Source: Arthrobacter sp. M4 (lineage in GTDB: Bacteria; Actinomycetota; Actinomycetes; Actinomycetales; Micrococcaceae). From it: a stretch of DNA of 64,000 nucleotides. Below are positions 16,486-24,791 of the stretch, piece by piece. A model generated the notes under the pieces. That model was not told the origin of the DNA and did not search any database. It saw only the letters and a list, made by a program, of their open reading frames with translations. The translations under genes and the position numbers were made by a program. Location: positions 248,001 to 312,000 of the forward strand of contig NZ_JAIWYX010000008.1 in the NCBI RefSeq assembly GCF_020251205.1. The letters are read 5' to 3'. Position 1 is the first letter of the stretch; each line of letters begins with the position of its first letter.

Positions 16486-17775
16486 ATGCCAGCAATCGTG
16501 ATCGTCGGAGCCCAATGGGGCGACGAGGGCAAAGGTAAAGCAACCGACCTGCTCGGTGGCCGCGTTGACTACGTGGTCAAGCCCAACGGCGGCAACAACG
16601 CCGGGCACACCGTAGTGGTGGGTGGCGAGAAGTACGAGCTCAAGCTCCTTCCCGCTGGCATTCTGAGCCCCAACGCGATTCCGATTATTGGCAACGGCTG
16701 CGTGGTGAACCTCGAGGCCCTCTTCCAGGAGATCGATGGCCTGGAAGCCCGTGGTGCTGACACATCCCGGCTGCGTGTTTCCGCCAACGCCCACCTTGTT
16801 GCGCCGTACCACCAGGTGTTGGACAAGGTTACCGAGCGCTTCCTCGGCAAGCGCGCCATTGGCACCACCGGCCGCGGCATTGGACCGGCGTACATGGACA
16901 AGGTGGCCCGTTTGGGTGTCCGCGTCCAGGACGTCTTCGACGAGTCCATCCTCCGCCAGAAGGTGGAAGGCTCGCTCCGGCAGAAGAACGAGCTGCTGGT
17001 CAAGGTGTACAACCGTCGCAGTGTGGTGGTGGAGGAAATCGTCCAGTATTTCCTCTCCTTCGCCGAGCGTCTGCGCCCGCTGGTCATCGACAGCACACTG
17101 GTTTTGAACAACGCGCTTGACGAGGGCAAGGTCGTCCTGATGGAAGGCGGCCAGGCGACGTTCCTGGACGTAGACCACGGCACGTACCCGTTCGTCACCT
17201 CCTCGAACCCCACGGCGGGCGGCGCCTCCGTTGGATCCGGCATCGGCCCAACCCGCATCTCCCGTGCGATCGGCATCATCAAGGCCTACACCACGCGTGT
17301 TGGCGCAGGCCCGTTCCCCACGGAGCTGTTCGATGATATGGGCGAGTACCTCCAGAAGACGGGCGGCGAGTTCGGCGTCAACACCGGCCGTCCGCGCCGC
17401 TGCGGCTGGTTCGACTCCGTGCTGGCCCGCCACGCTTCCCGCGTCAATGGCTTCACGGACTACTTCCTGACCAAGCTGGACGTGCTGACCGGTATCGAGC
17501 AGATCCCGGTCTGCGTGGCCTACGACGTTGATGGCGTGCGCCACGACGAGATGCCCATGACGCAGACTGAGTTCCACCACGCAGTGCCGATCTTCGAATA
17601 CTTCGACGGCTGGACAGAGGACATCACCGGCGCCAAGTCCCTGGCGGACCTGCCGCAGAACGCCCGCAACTACGTCCTTGCGCTGGAAAAGCTCTCCGGC
17701 ACACGATTCTCCGCAATTGGCGTCGGCCCGGACCGCGATCAGACCATCGTCCTGCACGACCTGATCGAGGACTGA
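16486..17775 (+). CDS. purA: Adenylosuccinate synthase
   Basis: This enzyme joins IMP and aspartate with GTP hydrolysis to give adenylosuccinate, the first committed step to AMP. The N-terminus reads [12 protein letters not shown], containing the catalytic Asp and the phosphate loop; N-A-G-H-T, G-T-T-x-R-G-I-G-P-A-Y and the C-terminal T-K-L-D-V-L-T guanine-binding motif are present. The length of 429 residues from the ATG at 16486 is normal for the family. That start has GGGGGAGGATCCC ahead; an in-frame ATG at 16471 has none. It is a single-gene unit, far from the other pur genes at 26099-29458. Confidence 0.98.
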   Translation: MPAIVIVGAQWGDEGKGKATDLLGGRVDYVVKPNGGNNAGHTVVVGGEKYELKLLPAGILSPNAIPIIGNGCVVNLEALFQEIDGLEARGADTSRLRVSANAHLVAPYHQVLDKVTERFLGKRAIGTTGRGIGPAYMDKVARLGVRVQDVFDESILRQKVEGSLRQKNELLVKVYNRRSVVVEEIVQYFLSFAERLRPLVIDSTLVLNNALDEGKVVLMEGGQATFLDVDHGTYPFVTSSNPTAGGASVGSGIGPTRISRAIGIIKAYTTRVGAGPFPTELFDDMGEYLQKTGGEFGVNTGRPRRCGWFDSVLARHASRVNGFTDYFLTKLDVLTGIEQIPVCVAYDVDGVRHDEMPMTQTEFHHAVPIFEYFDGWTEDITGAKSLADLPQNARNYVLALEKLSGTRFSAIGVGPDRDQTIVLHDLIED

Positions 17776-18238
17776 CACTTCAGGATTACGACGACGGCGG
17801 CGGGTCACCCTGGTGGGTGGCCCGCCGCAGTCGCTATTCAGCCAGCAGATAACGCGGGTCCGGGGCTCCTGAACCCGCCTGATCTGCTGGATCATCGCCC
17901 GGGTTTCCTGAAACTTGAGCCCGTGGGCGGACGGGCAGGAAGCACGTTCGTGTACCCCCCATGCCACGCTCAAACAAGCTTCGAAAAAAGTCCCAAAAAA
18001 CTTTTGAATCTCGCGTAACCCTTTTGGGTGCCCTGTCGATTACCCCTATGTAAGCGCCGGGCTGGAATTTGTCCCCCATCATGTTCCAGCCCGGCTCTTC
18101 GCCTTCTGCAGCCGGTTCAGCAGCCCAACATGCTCCCAGCGGCAGTCCTCCGGCTTTTGCCAGTCAGGTCGAGAGGCTACCCTAGGTAACGTTGCCTGCC
18201 GCCTTTCTGGGGGTGGACGCTGATCGCAGTGGAGCCTT
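17776..18238. other. Intergenic region between purA and the sigma factor gene
   Basis: This 463-base gap contains the purA hairpin and an 11-base perfect stem CCGGGCTGGAA (18057-18067) with its complement at 18084-18094. A short AT-richer stretch at 17975-18050 precedes the stem and includes GTAACC (18015-18020) and GATTAC (18038-18043), possible halves of a sigma-factor promoter. A short minus-strand open frame at 17834-18082 crosses the stem, has no ribosome site and is not called. Confidence 0.4.
17797..17828. terminator. Hairpin downstream of purA
   Basis: GCGGCGGGTCACCC at 17797-17810 pairs, with one mismatch, to GGGTGGCCCGCCGC at 17815-17828 across a TGGT loop. It starts 21 bases after the purA stop. 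No U-run follows, so termination efficiency is unclear. Confidence 0.65.
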
Positions 18239-18826
18239 GTGGATCCCGACCCGACTGAAAGCCTTCCGTTCGTGACTGACGTACTGACTGACGAAGTTCT
18301 CAAGGCCTTGGCCGGCCGGGAAGCAGAGTTGTTCAGTGCTGTCTACCAGGAATTCGCTGGTCAGGTATTGGGTTACTTGACCGCCAAGGGCGTGGCCGAT
18401 CCGGAGGCCGTCACGCAGGAGGTGTTCATATCTGTGCTTCCCAAAGTGGGGACCATTTCTGGAGGAGTTTCAGGCCTTCGGACCTTTGTTTTCTCCGTAG
18501 CCCATGCTCGGATGGTGGACGATCACCGTCGGCAAAGCAGGGCCCCGGAACATCACGAGTTTGAACCCGAGCGGGACACCCGAGAGAGCGGATCGGCGGA
18601 GGCGGAAGCCATGGACCGCCTGGCGCCCCGGGAAGTCCTTGCCCTACTAGATGTCCTTGGTGAGGACCAGCGCGAAGTGCTGGCCCTGAGGATTGTGGCT
18701 GGCCTGACTGTTGAGCAGGCTGCCGATGTCATGGGGAAGAGCGCAGGCGCAGTCAAGCAATTGCAGCGTCGTGCGCTCATTACGCTTCGGGAACACTCGG
18801 TTGTAAAGGAATATGTGGCGCCATGA
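18239..18826 (+). CDS. ECF-type RNA polymerase sigma factor
   Basis: This 195-residue sigma-70-family protein directs RNA polymerase to a dedicated promoter set. Region 2 includes A-V-Y-Q-E-F-A-G-Q-V-L-G-Y-L, then D-P-E-A-V-T-Q-E-V-F-I-S-V and V-F-S-V-A-H-A-R-M-V-D-D-H-R-R; region 4 is L-D-V-L-G-E-D-Q-R-E-V-L-A-L-R-I-V-A-G-L-T-V-E-Q... with A-V-K-Q-L-Q-R-R-A as recognition helix. There is no region 3, as usual for extracytoplasmic function sigma factors. The GTG start at 18239 has GGAG four bases ahead. The stop overlaps the start of the next gene by 4 bases, so the partner is translationally coupled and is the best candidate for its anti-sigma factor. Confidence 0.93.
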   Translation: MDPDPTESLPFVTDVLTDEVLKALAGREAELFSAVYQEFAGQVLGYLTAKGVADPEAVTQEVFISVLPKVGTISGGVSGLRTFVFSVAHARMVDDHRRQSRAPEHHEFEPERDTRESGSAEAEAMDRLAPREVLALLDVLGEDQREVLALRIVAGLTVEQAADVMGKSAGAVKQLQRRALITLREHSVVKEYVAP

Positions 18827-19755
18827 CATGCACAGATCGCGTGCGCGACGAGGTCATCGACGAGATGATGGCTGACGCCGGCGTCTGGCATGCCCCTGAC
18901 GTCAAAGCGACGCTGGGCGTACTAGCCGCGCTCGCCACTTTGAAGGCCCCGCAGCCGGGCACGGAACTTGCCGCTGTGCTGTCCGGCGGACAGGCTGCGG
19001 ATACGACGGCGGTCTTTCCCCTGGCCACTCTGGTCACGCCGGTGCAGGAAGCGGATACGACGGCGGTCCTTCCGGTTGCGTCGGCCCACATCCTTGAGCT
19101 GGGCTCCGGCCCAGAGCATGCGGATTCACTGCCGCCCCTGCGGAGGCGGACCGACGAGCTGGCAGAGCGCCGTCGGAAGCGCCGGAACCGTTCCATTGTC
19201 ATTAGTGTTGCCGTTGCGGCCACCATGGGCATGGGTGTTAGCGGCGTTGCTGCCGCCACTGGCGGGTTCCCACAGGGGAGCCAGTTTGTCCAGCGGCTGA
19301 TTCAGCAGTGGGCCCCGGGATGGGCGCCTGTTTCCCCGGGCAACCAGCAGCTTCCGGCTCCCGATTCGCCCACTGTGACCTCGGTGCCCTCCACGGGAAC
19401 GGGCGTAACTTCTCAGACCCAGACTCCCCAGAATAGCCAAGGGACGTCGTCGAGCGGTTCGGAAAACGCCGCAAGGCCCGGCCAGGCTCCAAGCAATCCT
19501 CCGGCGCCCGCCAGCGGCGGCAAGGCCACATCGGGCGACAACTCGCAGGGCACTCAGGACGGCAACTCGCAGGGCAGCAAGTTGCAGGACGGCACGGACA
19601 AAGCGGTCAAGTCTTCAGGCGCCACGGGCCAGGCTTCAGCGCCGGCCAGCGCAACGTCAGGGTCGCAAAGTCCTTCGCCGTTGGTGTTGGTCGGCGTTGC
19701 CGCTTCCACGGTTAGCAAGGTACTCCCGTCGTTGCTGGGCCTGGCGCCGCGCTGA
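18823..19755 (+). CDS. Single-pass membrane protein coupled to the sigma factor, putative anti-sigma
   Basis: The 310-residue protein has a cytoplasmic N-terminal part of about 120 residues ending in the basic stretch R-R-R-K-R-R-N-R, one hydrophobic segment at about 124-147, and a long extracellular Ser/Gly/Gln/Pro-rich tail that looks disordered and ends with a second hydrophobic stretch near the C-terminus. The ATG at 18823 lies in an ATGA overlap with the sigma gene. Position and topology suggest an anti-sigma factor, but the zinc-binding H-x3-C-x2-C signature of that class is absent; only Cys3 is present. The cytoplasmic part contains the direct repeat A-D-T-T-A-V twice. Function is inferred from context alone. 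Confidence 0.7.
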   Translation: MTCTDRVRDEVIDEMMADAGVWHAPDVKATLGVLAALATLKAPQPGTELAAVLSGGQAADTTAVFPLATLVTPVQEADTTAVLPVASAHILELGSGPEHADSLPPLRRRTDELAERRRKRRNRSIVISVAVAATMGMGVSGVAAATGGFPQGSQFVQRLIQQWAPGWAPVSPGNQQLPAPDSPTVTSVPSTGTGVTSQTQTPQNSQGTSSSGSENAARPGQAPSNPPAPASGGKATSGDNSQGTQDGNSQGSKLQDGTDKAVKSSGATGQASAPASATSGSQSPSPLVLVGVAASTVSKVLPSLLGLAPR

Positions 19756-19805
19756 ACCACTCCCGCTCAAAGACGCCGGGAACGGGGTTTCCCAGCTTGC
19801 CGGAG

Positions 19806-19811
19806 TAGGCT
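19806..19811 (+). promoter_or_regulatory. -10 box for a probably leaderless CoA-binding gene
   Basis: TAGGCT ends 6 bases before the ATG at 19818. The intervening GGGGTT could also be read as a weak ribosome site, but the spacing matches five other genes in the window. Confidence 0.5.
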
Positions 19812-19817
19812 GGGGTT

Positions 19818-20243
19818 ATGGATGAAGCCAACGATCCTGCCGTTGTTGAGAAGCTCATGCGAACCAAAGGCACCTGGGCCATTGTGGGCCTGAGCACCAA
19901 CCAGTGGCGCTCTGCTTACGACGTTGCACTCTATGTGCGGGATCGGATGGGGATGGAGATCATCCCGGTCAACCTCCGGGGCGAGGACGTCCACGGCGAA
20001 AAGGGCTACAAGACCTTGGCGGACATCCCCGCGGGGAAGCATCCGATCGATGTGGTGGACTGCTTCGTCAATTCGCAAAGGGTGGGAGCGGTCATCGACC
20101 AAGCCATCGCAATAGGCGCCAAAGCTGTGTGGCTTCAGTTGGGTGTACATGACGAGGCCGCCGAACAGCGCGCCCGCGAGGCCGGAATGGACGTTGTGAC
20201 CGATAGTTGCCCTGCGCGTGAAGGATGGCGTTACGGGCTATAA
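19818..20243 (+). CDS. CoA-binding domain protein (YccU type)
   Basis: This 141-residue single-domain protein has the Rossmann-like CoA_binding_2 fold. It starts the nucleotide-binding strand at W-A-I-V-G-L-S-T-N and contains I-I-P-V-N, D-I-P and V-D-V-V-D-C-F-V-N-S segments, ending A-V-W-L-Q-L-G-V and D-S-C-P-A-R-E. These proteins bind coenzyme A or related nucleotides; no physiological role is settled. It is cytoplasmic and appears to be transcribed alone. The start was chosen from the -10 box just upstream and from the match of family length. Confidence 0.9.
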   Translation: MDEANDPAVVEKLMRTKGTWAIVGLSTNQWRSAYDVALYVRDRMGMEIIPVNLRGEDVHGEKGYKTLADIPAGKHPIDVVDCFVNSQRVGAVIDQAIAIGAKAVWLQLGVHDEAAEQRAREAGMDVVTDSCPAREGWRYGL

Positions 20244-20402
20244 GTCAGCCGGTAAGAGGACCATAACGCCCCATGCACCGAAATGTTACGGTATGACTTG
20301 CATTCAGAGTGGCGTTGCAGTGGCGAATACCATGGCCTGCTAACCTGCAGTTGACCCACTCGCTCCAGATTTCCCATCTGCCCAGATCTTAAAGGGATCA
20401 CC

Positions 20403-21290
20403 ATGTGCTGCGATGACCAGTCGCACTCCCAGCCCGTTCCGGGCCGCCGCGCTGCACTCGGTTTCCTCGCCGCTTCCCTGGTCACGGGACTCGGAGCCTG
20501 CGCGGTGCCGATTACACAAACGGCGCAAAGCACGCCGGTGCCAAACAGCCCCACTCGGGGGCCGCTGGAGGCGGAGCCCCTCACCATCGGTGACGCCCCG
20601 TCGTCGGGCGCTGCGTCCCCATCGATTTCCGCGACGCCGTCAGCCGCTAAGAAGCGGATCCGCCGTTCGTTCATTCCGGACTACAGCCTGCCGCCGATCC
20701 AAGGCGGACTGGCACCGGTGATCACCAAGATTCCCACCGCGCACCCGGTTGTTTTCCTCACCATCGACGACGGAGTGGTGAAAAACCCTGAGATGGTGCA
20801 GTTGATGGCCCAGTACGACTATCCGGCGACGCTGTTCCTGACCAGCAGCACGGTCCGGGACAATCCTGGTTTCTTTACGGCTTTCAAGGCCCAGGGGAGC
20901 CTTGTGGAAAACCACACGGTGAGCCACAACGTCAAGATGGCAACGCAATGGAGCTACCAGCAGCAACTGGCCGACATCCAGGGAATGCAGCAGTTCGCCC
21001 AGCAGCAGTACGGCCGGACGCCCGTACTCTTCCGGCCGCCCGGAGGCGCGTATTCCAACGCCATGCGCAAGGCAGTCGCCGACGCTGGGCTGAAGGCGAT
21101 CGTCACGTGGGAAGCCAAAGCGAACTCAGGCCGGATGGACTATCAGTACGGGAACTCGCTCCGCCCCGGGGACATTGTGTTGATGCACTTCCGCCAGGAA
21201 TTCGCCGCGGACCTCGCAGCGTTCCGCCAGGCGCAGCTGGCCGCCGGACTTGAAGTGGTCCTCCTGGAAAACTTCCTGGGCGTGGCTTGA
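20403..21290 (+). CDS. Polysaccharide deacetylase (NodB) lipoprotein
   Basis: This 295-residue protein is exported and probably membrane-anchored: G-R-R-A-A-L-G-F-L-A-A-S-L-V-T-G-L-G-A-C combines a twin-arginine-like start with a lipobox whose Cys is residue 33. A Ser/Pro linker of about 50 residues precedes a NodB homology domain with T-I-D-D-G (metal-binding Asp), H-T-V-S-H (metal-binding His pair) and R-P-P-G-G (motif 3). It likely removes acetyl groups from cell-wall peptidoglycan or another surface glycan. The ATG at 20403 has AAAGGGATCACC ahead. No neighbours in the same pathway are adjacent. Confidence 0.9.
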   Translation: MCCDDQSHSQPVPGRRAALGFLAASLVTGLGACAVPITQTAQSTPVPNSPTRGPLEAEPLTIGDAPSSGAASPSISATPSAAKKRIRRSFIPDYSLPPIQGGLAPVITKIPTAHPVVFLTIDDGVVKNPEMVQLMAQYDYPATLFLTSSTVRDNPGFFTAFKAQGSLVENHTVSHNVKMATQWSYQQQLADIQGMQQFAQQQYGRTPVLFRPPGGAYSNAMRKAVADAGLKAIVTWEAKANSGRMDYQYGNSLRPGDIVLMHFRQEFAADLAAFRQAQLAAGLEVVLLENFLGVA

Positions 21291-21446
21291 TTTAGCGCCC
21301 GACGTCGGCGGGTCGCCATGACTCGCCGAGCTCGGCTATGTATTTGCTCACGTCGACTGCGCCTTTCCCGTGTCCGCGGGTTCGGCGGGCGCATAATGAT
21401 TCTGGCCGGTGTGGGAACCGGTATGGGGTGCGCAGGAGGACGTGCG

Positions 21447-21725
21447 GTGCAGACAGTGTTTGCCACAGTAATGACGGTTGTAACTAGCGAGTATTTTCCG
21501 GCAGCGGCGGTGCTTTTTAGCGTGGTTCTGATGTGGATCATCGGGCTTTTGGGAGGGCTGTCGTTGCTGAGTGGCGGTATGCCGCCGCTAGCGACTTTGT
21601 CCTGGCTGTTGTTTATCTACGCCTTTGTGGTCCTGTCTCCGATCGCGGGCCTGATCGCCGCAGTCGACCTTGTCCGCCGGTGGTGGCGGAACCGCCGTCG
21701 GAAGCTGGGGCAGGCCGGGGCCTGA
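21447..21725 (+). CDS. Small two-helix membrane protein
   Basis: I do not recognise the family of this 92-residue protein. It has two hydrophobic segments (about 14-40 and 48-72) and a basic C-terminus R-R-W-W-R-N-R-R-R-K. The open frame extends back to 21318, but the upstream part is Arg/Cys-rich and unlike coding sequence; the GTG at 21447 has AGGAGGA 8 bases ahead and is preferred. It follows the deacetylase gene by 156 bases on the same strand and is convergent with the GH15 gene. Confidence 0.6.
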   Translation: MQTVFATVMTVVTSEYFPAAAVLFSVVLMWIIGLLGGLSLLSGGMPPLATLSWLLFIYAFVVLSPIAGLIAAVDLVRRWWRNRRRKLGQAGA

Positions 21726-21745
21726 CCAGGGGCGTCTCCTTCACG

Positions 21746-23593
21746 TCAGCTGGCAGCTGGTTGGCTGGTTGATGCCTCGCGTGCGGAAGGCTCTTCCGCC
21801 GGGCTGGGGATCGGTGTGTCGCTGTCGTGGGTCTTGCCATGGTGCAACTGCAGCGCGCAGTGGATAAGCGGAAAGTGGCTGAACGCCTGGGGCGTATTGC
21901 CCAGTTGCCGGTGGTTGACCGGGTCCCATTGCTCGCTCAGTAGTCCGACGTCGTTCCGCAGCGTCAGTAGCCTCTCGAACAGTTCCTCGGCCTCGGACCG
22001 GCGATGGAGTCCCAAGAGTGCGTCCACAAGCCAGAAGGAACACGCTAGGAAAACTCCCTCCTGGCCAGGGAGGCCGTCGTCCGTGGATTCGGGATGGTAG
22101 CGGAGGACAAAACCGTCCTCGGTGAGCCGCTCGCGGATGGCGTCCACAGTTCCTGCGACGCGGGGGTGGTCATGCGGCAGGAAACCGACACGGGGAATCA
22201 GCAGCAGGCTGGCGTCGAGGGCCGTGCTGCCGTACGACTGCACAAAAGTGTTGGCCTCTTCATTGAACCCATTCCGCATGACATCCTGGTGGATCTCGCG
22301 GCGCAGCGCCGCCCAACGATCCGCCGGGCCCGGAAGGCCGGAGTGCCGCACCCCCTTGACCATACGGTCAGCCGCCACCCAAGCCATGACCTTGGAGTGT
22401 GTGAAGTGCCTTCGCGGCCCGCGGACCTCCCACAATCCATTGTCCGGTTTGTTCCACGCACCTTCGAGGTACTCCATAAGCGCCACTTGAAGGTCCCACG
22501 ATTCGTCGTAAGTGTCCGGCAGAGCGGCGGCGCGGGTCAAGGAGAGGCCGTCCAGCACTTCGCCCCATACATCAAGCTGGAGCTGCGAGGCAGCCGCGTT
22601 CCCGATCCGCACCGGCTTGGACCCTTCAAAGCCGGACAGCCAAGGCAATTCCATTTCCGGAAGTCGCCGAGTGCCGTCCAGCCCGTACATGATTTGAAGG
22701 TCCGCCGGGTCTCCCGCGATGGCCCGCAAGAGCCACTCCCGCCAGGCAGAGGCCTCTTCCGTGTAGCCGGCGGCAAGCAATGATTGGAGGGTGAGCGTGG
22801 CATCACGGAGCCAGCAGTAGCGGTAGTCCCAGTTGCGCTGGCCGCCTAATTGTTCGGGTAGGGACGTGGTGGCTGCTGCCACGATCCCGCCTGTCGGGGC
22901 ATAGGTCAGCGCCTTCAGCGTCACCAGGGAGCGATCCACGGCTTCCCGGTAGTGGCCATTCATCCTGCATTGCGACAGCCAGGTGCGCCAAAACGCCTCC
23001 GTGGTTCGCAGCGCCTTGTTCGCGTCGATGAAACCCGGGGCCGGGTCGTGGCTCGGTGCCCACCGCAGTACAAAAGCGACACGTTCACCGGCGTTCACGT
23101 TGAACTCGCTGATGGTACGCATGTCCCGACCCTCAACAGGCGCAGTGGTGGTGAGGTAGGCAGCGTCCGGACCGGCCACCGCGCTGATGCCACCTGGAGT
23201 TTTCCGCACCCACGGCACAATGCTGCCGTAGTCGAAGCGAAGCACCAGTTCCCCGTACATCGGGACCGTGCCCCTGACTCCTTCAACGATTCGAACCAGG
23301 TCCACCACTTCGTCCCGGACGGGCATGAAATCAATGACCCTGACCGTTCCGTCCGGCGTGTCCCATTCCGTCTCCAACACCAGCGTGTCCGGCACGTACC
23401 GCCGGCGAGTACATACCGATGCGCCTGCGGGGGCAAGGAGCCAGCGGCCGGCGGCGGGAGAATCCAGCAGCCCGGCGAAGCAGGCAGGGGAGTCGAAACG
23501 CGGCAGGCACAGCCAGTCGATGGACCCATTACGGGATATCAGGGCAGCGGTGTGCAGGTCGCCGATGATGGCGTAATCCTCGATATTAGCCAT
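21746..23593 (-). CDS. Glycoside hydrolase family 15 protein
   Basis: This 615-residue cytoplasmic protein has the bacterial GH15 arrangement: an N-terminal beta-sandwich starting with the typical Y-A-I-I-G-D-L-H-T-A-A-L-I-S and N-G-S-I-D-W-L-C-L-P-R-F-D-S-P, then an (alpha/alpha)6 barrel with R-N-W-D-Y-R-Y-C-W-L-R-D-A, E-M-E-L-P-W-L-S-G-F and F-L-A-C-S-F-W-L-V-D-A-L. In actinobacteria such proteins act as trehalase or glucoamylase-type alpha-glucosidases; I cannot tell which. The C-terminal 25 residues are disordered. The ATG at 23593 has no ribosome site, but TAGGCT lies 7 bases upstream, so the transcript may be leaderless. Confidence 0.92.
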   Translation of the reverse strand: MANIEDYAIIGDLHTAALISRNGSIDWLCLPRFDSPACFAGLLDSPAAGRWLLAPAGASVCTRRRYVPDTLVLETEWDTPDGTVRVIDFMPVRDEVVDLVRIVEGVRGTVPMYGELVLRFDYGSIVPWVRKTPGGISAVAGPDAAYLTTTAPVEGRDMRTISEFNVNAGERVAFVLRWAPSHDPAPGFIDANKALRTTEAFWRTWLSQCRMNGHYREAVDRSLVTLKALTYAPTGGIVAAATTSLPEQLGGQRNWDYRYCWLRDATLTLQSLLAAGYTEEASAWREWLLRAIAGDPADLQIMYGLDGTRRLPEMELPWLSGFEGSKPVRIGNAAASQLQLDVWGEVLDGLSLTRAAALPDTYDESWDLQVALMEYLEGAWNKPDNGLWEVRGPRRHFTHSKVMAWVAADRMVKGVRHSGLPGPADRWAALRREIHQDVMRNGFNEEANTFVQSYGSTALDASLLLIPRVGFLPHDHPRVAGTVDAIRERLTEDGFVLRYHPESTDDGLPGQEGVFLACSFWLVDALLGLHRRSEAEELFERLLTLRNDVGLLSEQWDPVNHRQLGNTPQAFSHFPLIHCALQLHHGKTHDSDTPIPSPAEEPSAREASTSQPAAS

Positions 23594-23600
23594 GTACCAG

Positions 23601-23606
23601 AGCCTA
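23601..23606 (-). promoter_or_regulatory. -10 box for a probably leaderless GH15 gene
   Basis: On the minus strand TAGGCT is followed by 7 bases and the ATG at 23593. No purine-rich ribosome site fits between. Confidence 0.5.
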
Positions 23607-23672
23607 GACCTCGGTTCTGCGCGGACCTAGACCTCTGCGCGTGCACCGCCTGTAGCAACGGGCCTGCGGCGC

Positions 23673-23678
23673 TAGGCT
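23673..23678 (+). promoter_or_regulatory. -10 box for a probably leaderless MmcQ/YjbR gene
   Basis: TAGGCT is followed by CTGTTT and the ATG at 23685. The intervening bases contain no Shine-Dalgarno sequence, making this one of the clearest leaderless candidates in the window. Confidence 0.55.
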
Positions 23679-23684
23679 CTGTTT

Positions 23685-24092
23685 ATGGACGTCGATACCC
23701 TGCGCCGTATCTGCCTGAGCTTTCCGGGATCCTTCGAGGATTTTCCGTTCGGCCCGGAGACCTCGGTCTTCAAAGTGCGGGCTGCCGTCTCTGGTGGCGC
23801 CCGGCACGAGGCTAAAATGTTCGCCCTCTCCGCCATGGATCCGGCGGCCCTGGGTGTCAGCCTCAAGTGCGAGCCGGCGTTGGCAGTCCAGCTACGTTCC
23901 GCGCATGCCGAGATTACGGGCGCCTGGCACTTGAACAAAACGCATTGGAACGGCGTCCGCCTGGATGGAAACCTCCCGGACGACATGGTGCGCGACATGA
24001 TCGAGGACTCCTACGACCTGGTAGTCGCCTCGCTCAGCCGGAAACAGCAGGCACAACTTGGCTGGGCGCGGATCGCGAGGGACGCAAAGTAG
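23685..24092 (+). CDS. MmcQ/YjbR family DNA-binding-like protein
   Basis: This 135-residue protein belongs to the YjbR/CyaY-fold family. It shows the typical opening L-R-R-I-C-L-S-F-P-G-S-F-E-D-F-P-F-G and the later W-H-L-N-K-T-H-W-N-G-V and I-E-D-S-Y-D-L-V segments. The family is annotated as DNA-binding by structural resemblance to double-wing motifs; a biological role is not established. It is divergent from the GH15 gene over 91 bases, and each gene has a TAGGCT box close to its start, so both promoters are squeezed into this gap. Confidence 0.9.
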   Translation: MDVDTLRRICLSFPGSFEDFPFGPETSVFKVRAAVSGGARHEAKMFALSAMDPAALGVSLKCEPALAVQLRSAHAEITGAWHLNKTHWNGVRLDGNLPDDMVRDMIEDSYDLVVASLSRKQQAQLGWARIARDAK

Positions 24093-24152
24093 CCTAGTGC
24101 CAGGCCGACCATACCGATCAACTGACCGTACCGACCGATCAGGAGCTTGCGG

Positions 24153-24767
24153 ATGCTTGAGCAGAACACCCTGGACCGACTTTGGGACTTGAACGACCCC
24201 GCCGCTTCCGAGGCGCGCTTCCGCGTGGAGCTCGACGGCGGGACTTACGACGACGATGAACGCGCCGAACTGCGCACCCAGCTTGGAAGAGCAATAGGGA
24301 TGCAAGGGCGGTATGAGGAAGCCGACGCCCTGCTGGACTCGGTGGATGCCACCGACGATCCGACTATCGCCGTGCGCGTATTACTGGAACGCGGGCGGCT
24401 GTTGAACAACAGCGGGCACGCGGCCATGGCGGTTCCGCTGCTGGAGCAGGCCGCGGAACTCGGCGACCACTTGGGCGAGGAGTTCCTGGCGGTGGATGCC
24501 CTGCACATGCTTGCCCTCGCTGATCACGAGCACGCGGTGTCATGGACGCGCAGCGCCCTGGAATACGCTTCCACGGCTCACGACATGAGTGTGCGCCGAT
24601 GGATGGCCGTGCTCCACGGCAACCTGGGCCGCATTCTGTTTCGGGACGGGCATACGCACCGGGCCTTGGTGGAGTTCCAGTTGGCGGAGCAGTGGGCCGA
24701 GAGGGAAGGGACGCCGGCGGAGCAGGCCGCAGCCCGCGAGGCGATCGAGGAGTTCCTGCAGCACTAA
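24153..24767 (+). CDS. TPR-like helical repeat protein
   Basis: This 204-residue cytoplasmic protein is made of Ala/Leu-rich helix pairs with tetratricopeptide character, for example L-G-R-A-I-G-M-Q-G-R-Y-E-E-A-D-A-L-L and L-G-R-I-L-F-R-D-G-H-T-H-R-A-L-V-E-F. Such repeats usually mediate protein contacts; no partner is evident. The ATG at 24153 is preferred over a TTG at 24147 because AGGAG lies 7 bases ahead. It follows the MmcQ gene by 60 bases on the same strand and is convergent with the DUF1206 gene. Confidence 0.75.
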   Translation: MLEQNTLDRLWDLNDPAASEARFRVELDGGTYDDDERAELRTQLGRAIGMQGRYEEADALLDSVDATDDPTIAVRVLLERGRLLNNSGHAAMAVPLLEQAAELGDHLGEEFLAVDALHMLALADHEHAVSWTRSALEYASTAHDMSVRRWMAVLHGNLGRILFRDGHTHRALVEFQLAEQWAEREGTPAEQAAAREAIEEFLQH

Positions 24768-24791
24768 CTGTTGAAGGACGCGGAAGATTGC

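Noticed and set aside
16168..17973. 601-residue open frame antisense to purA
   Set aside because: It is a third-position GC shadow of purA: no ribosome site, no recognisable domain, and it runs exactly opposite a certain gene.
18057..18094. Terminator call for the 11-base stem before the sigma gene
   Set aside because: The loop is 16 bases, no T-run follows, and purA already has a nearer hairpin; left as an unexplained stem.
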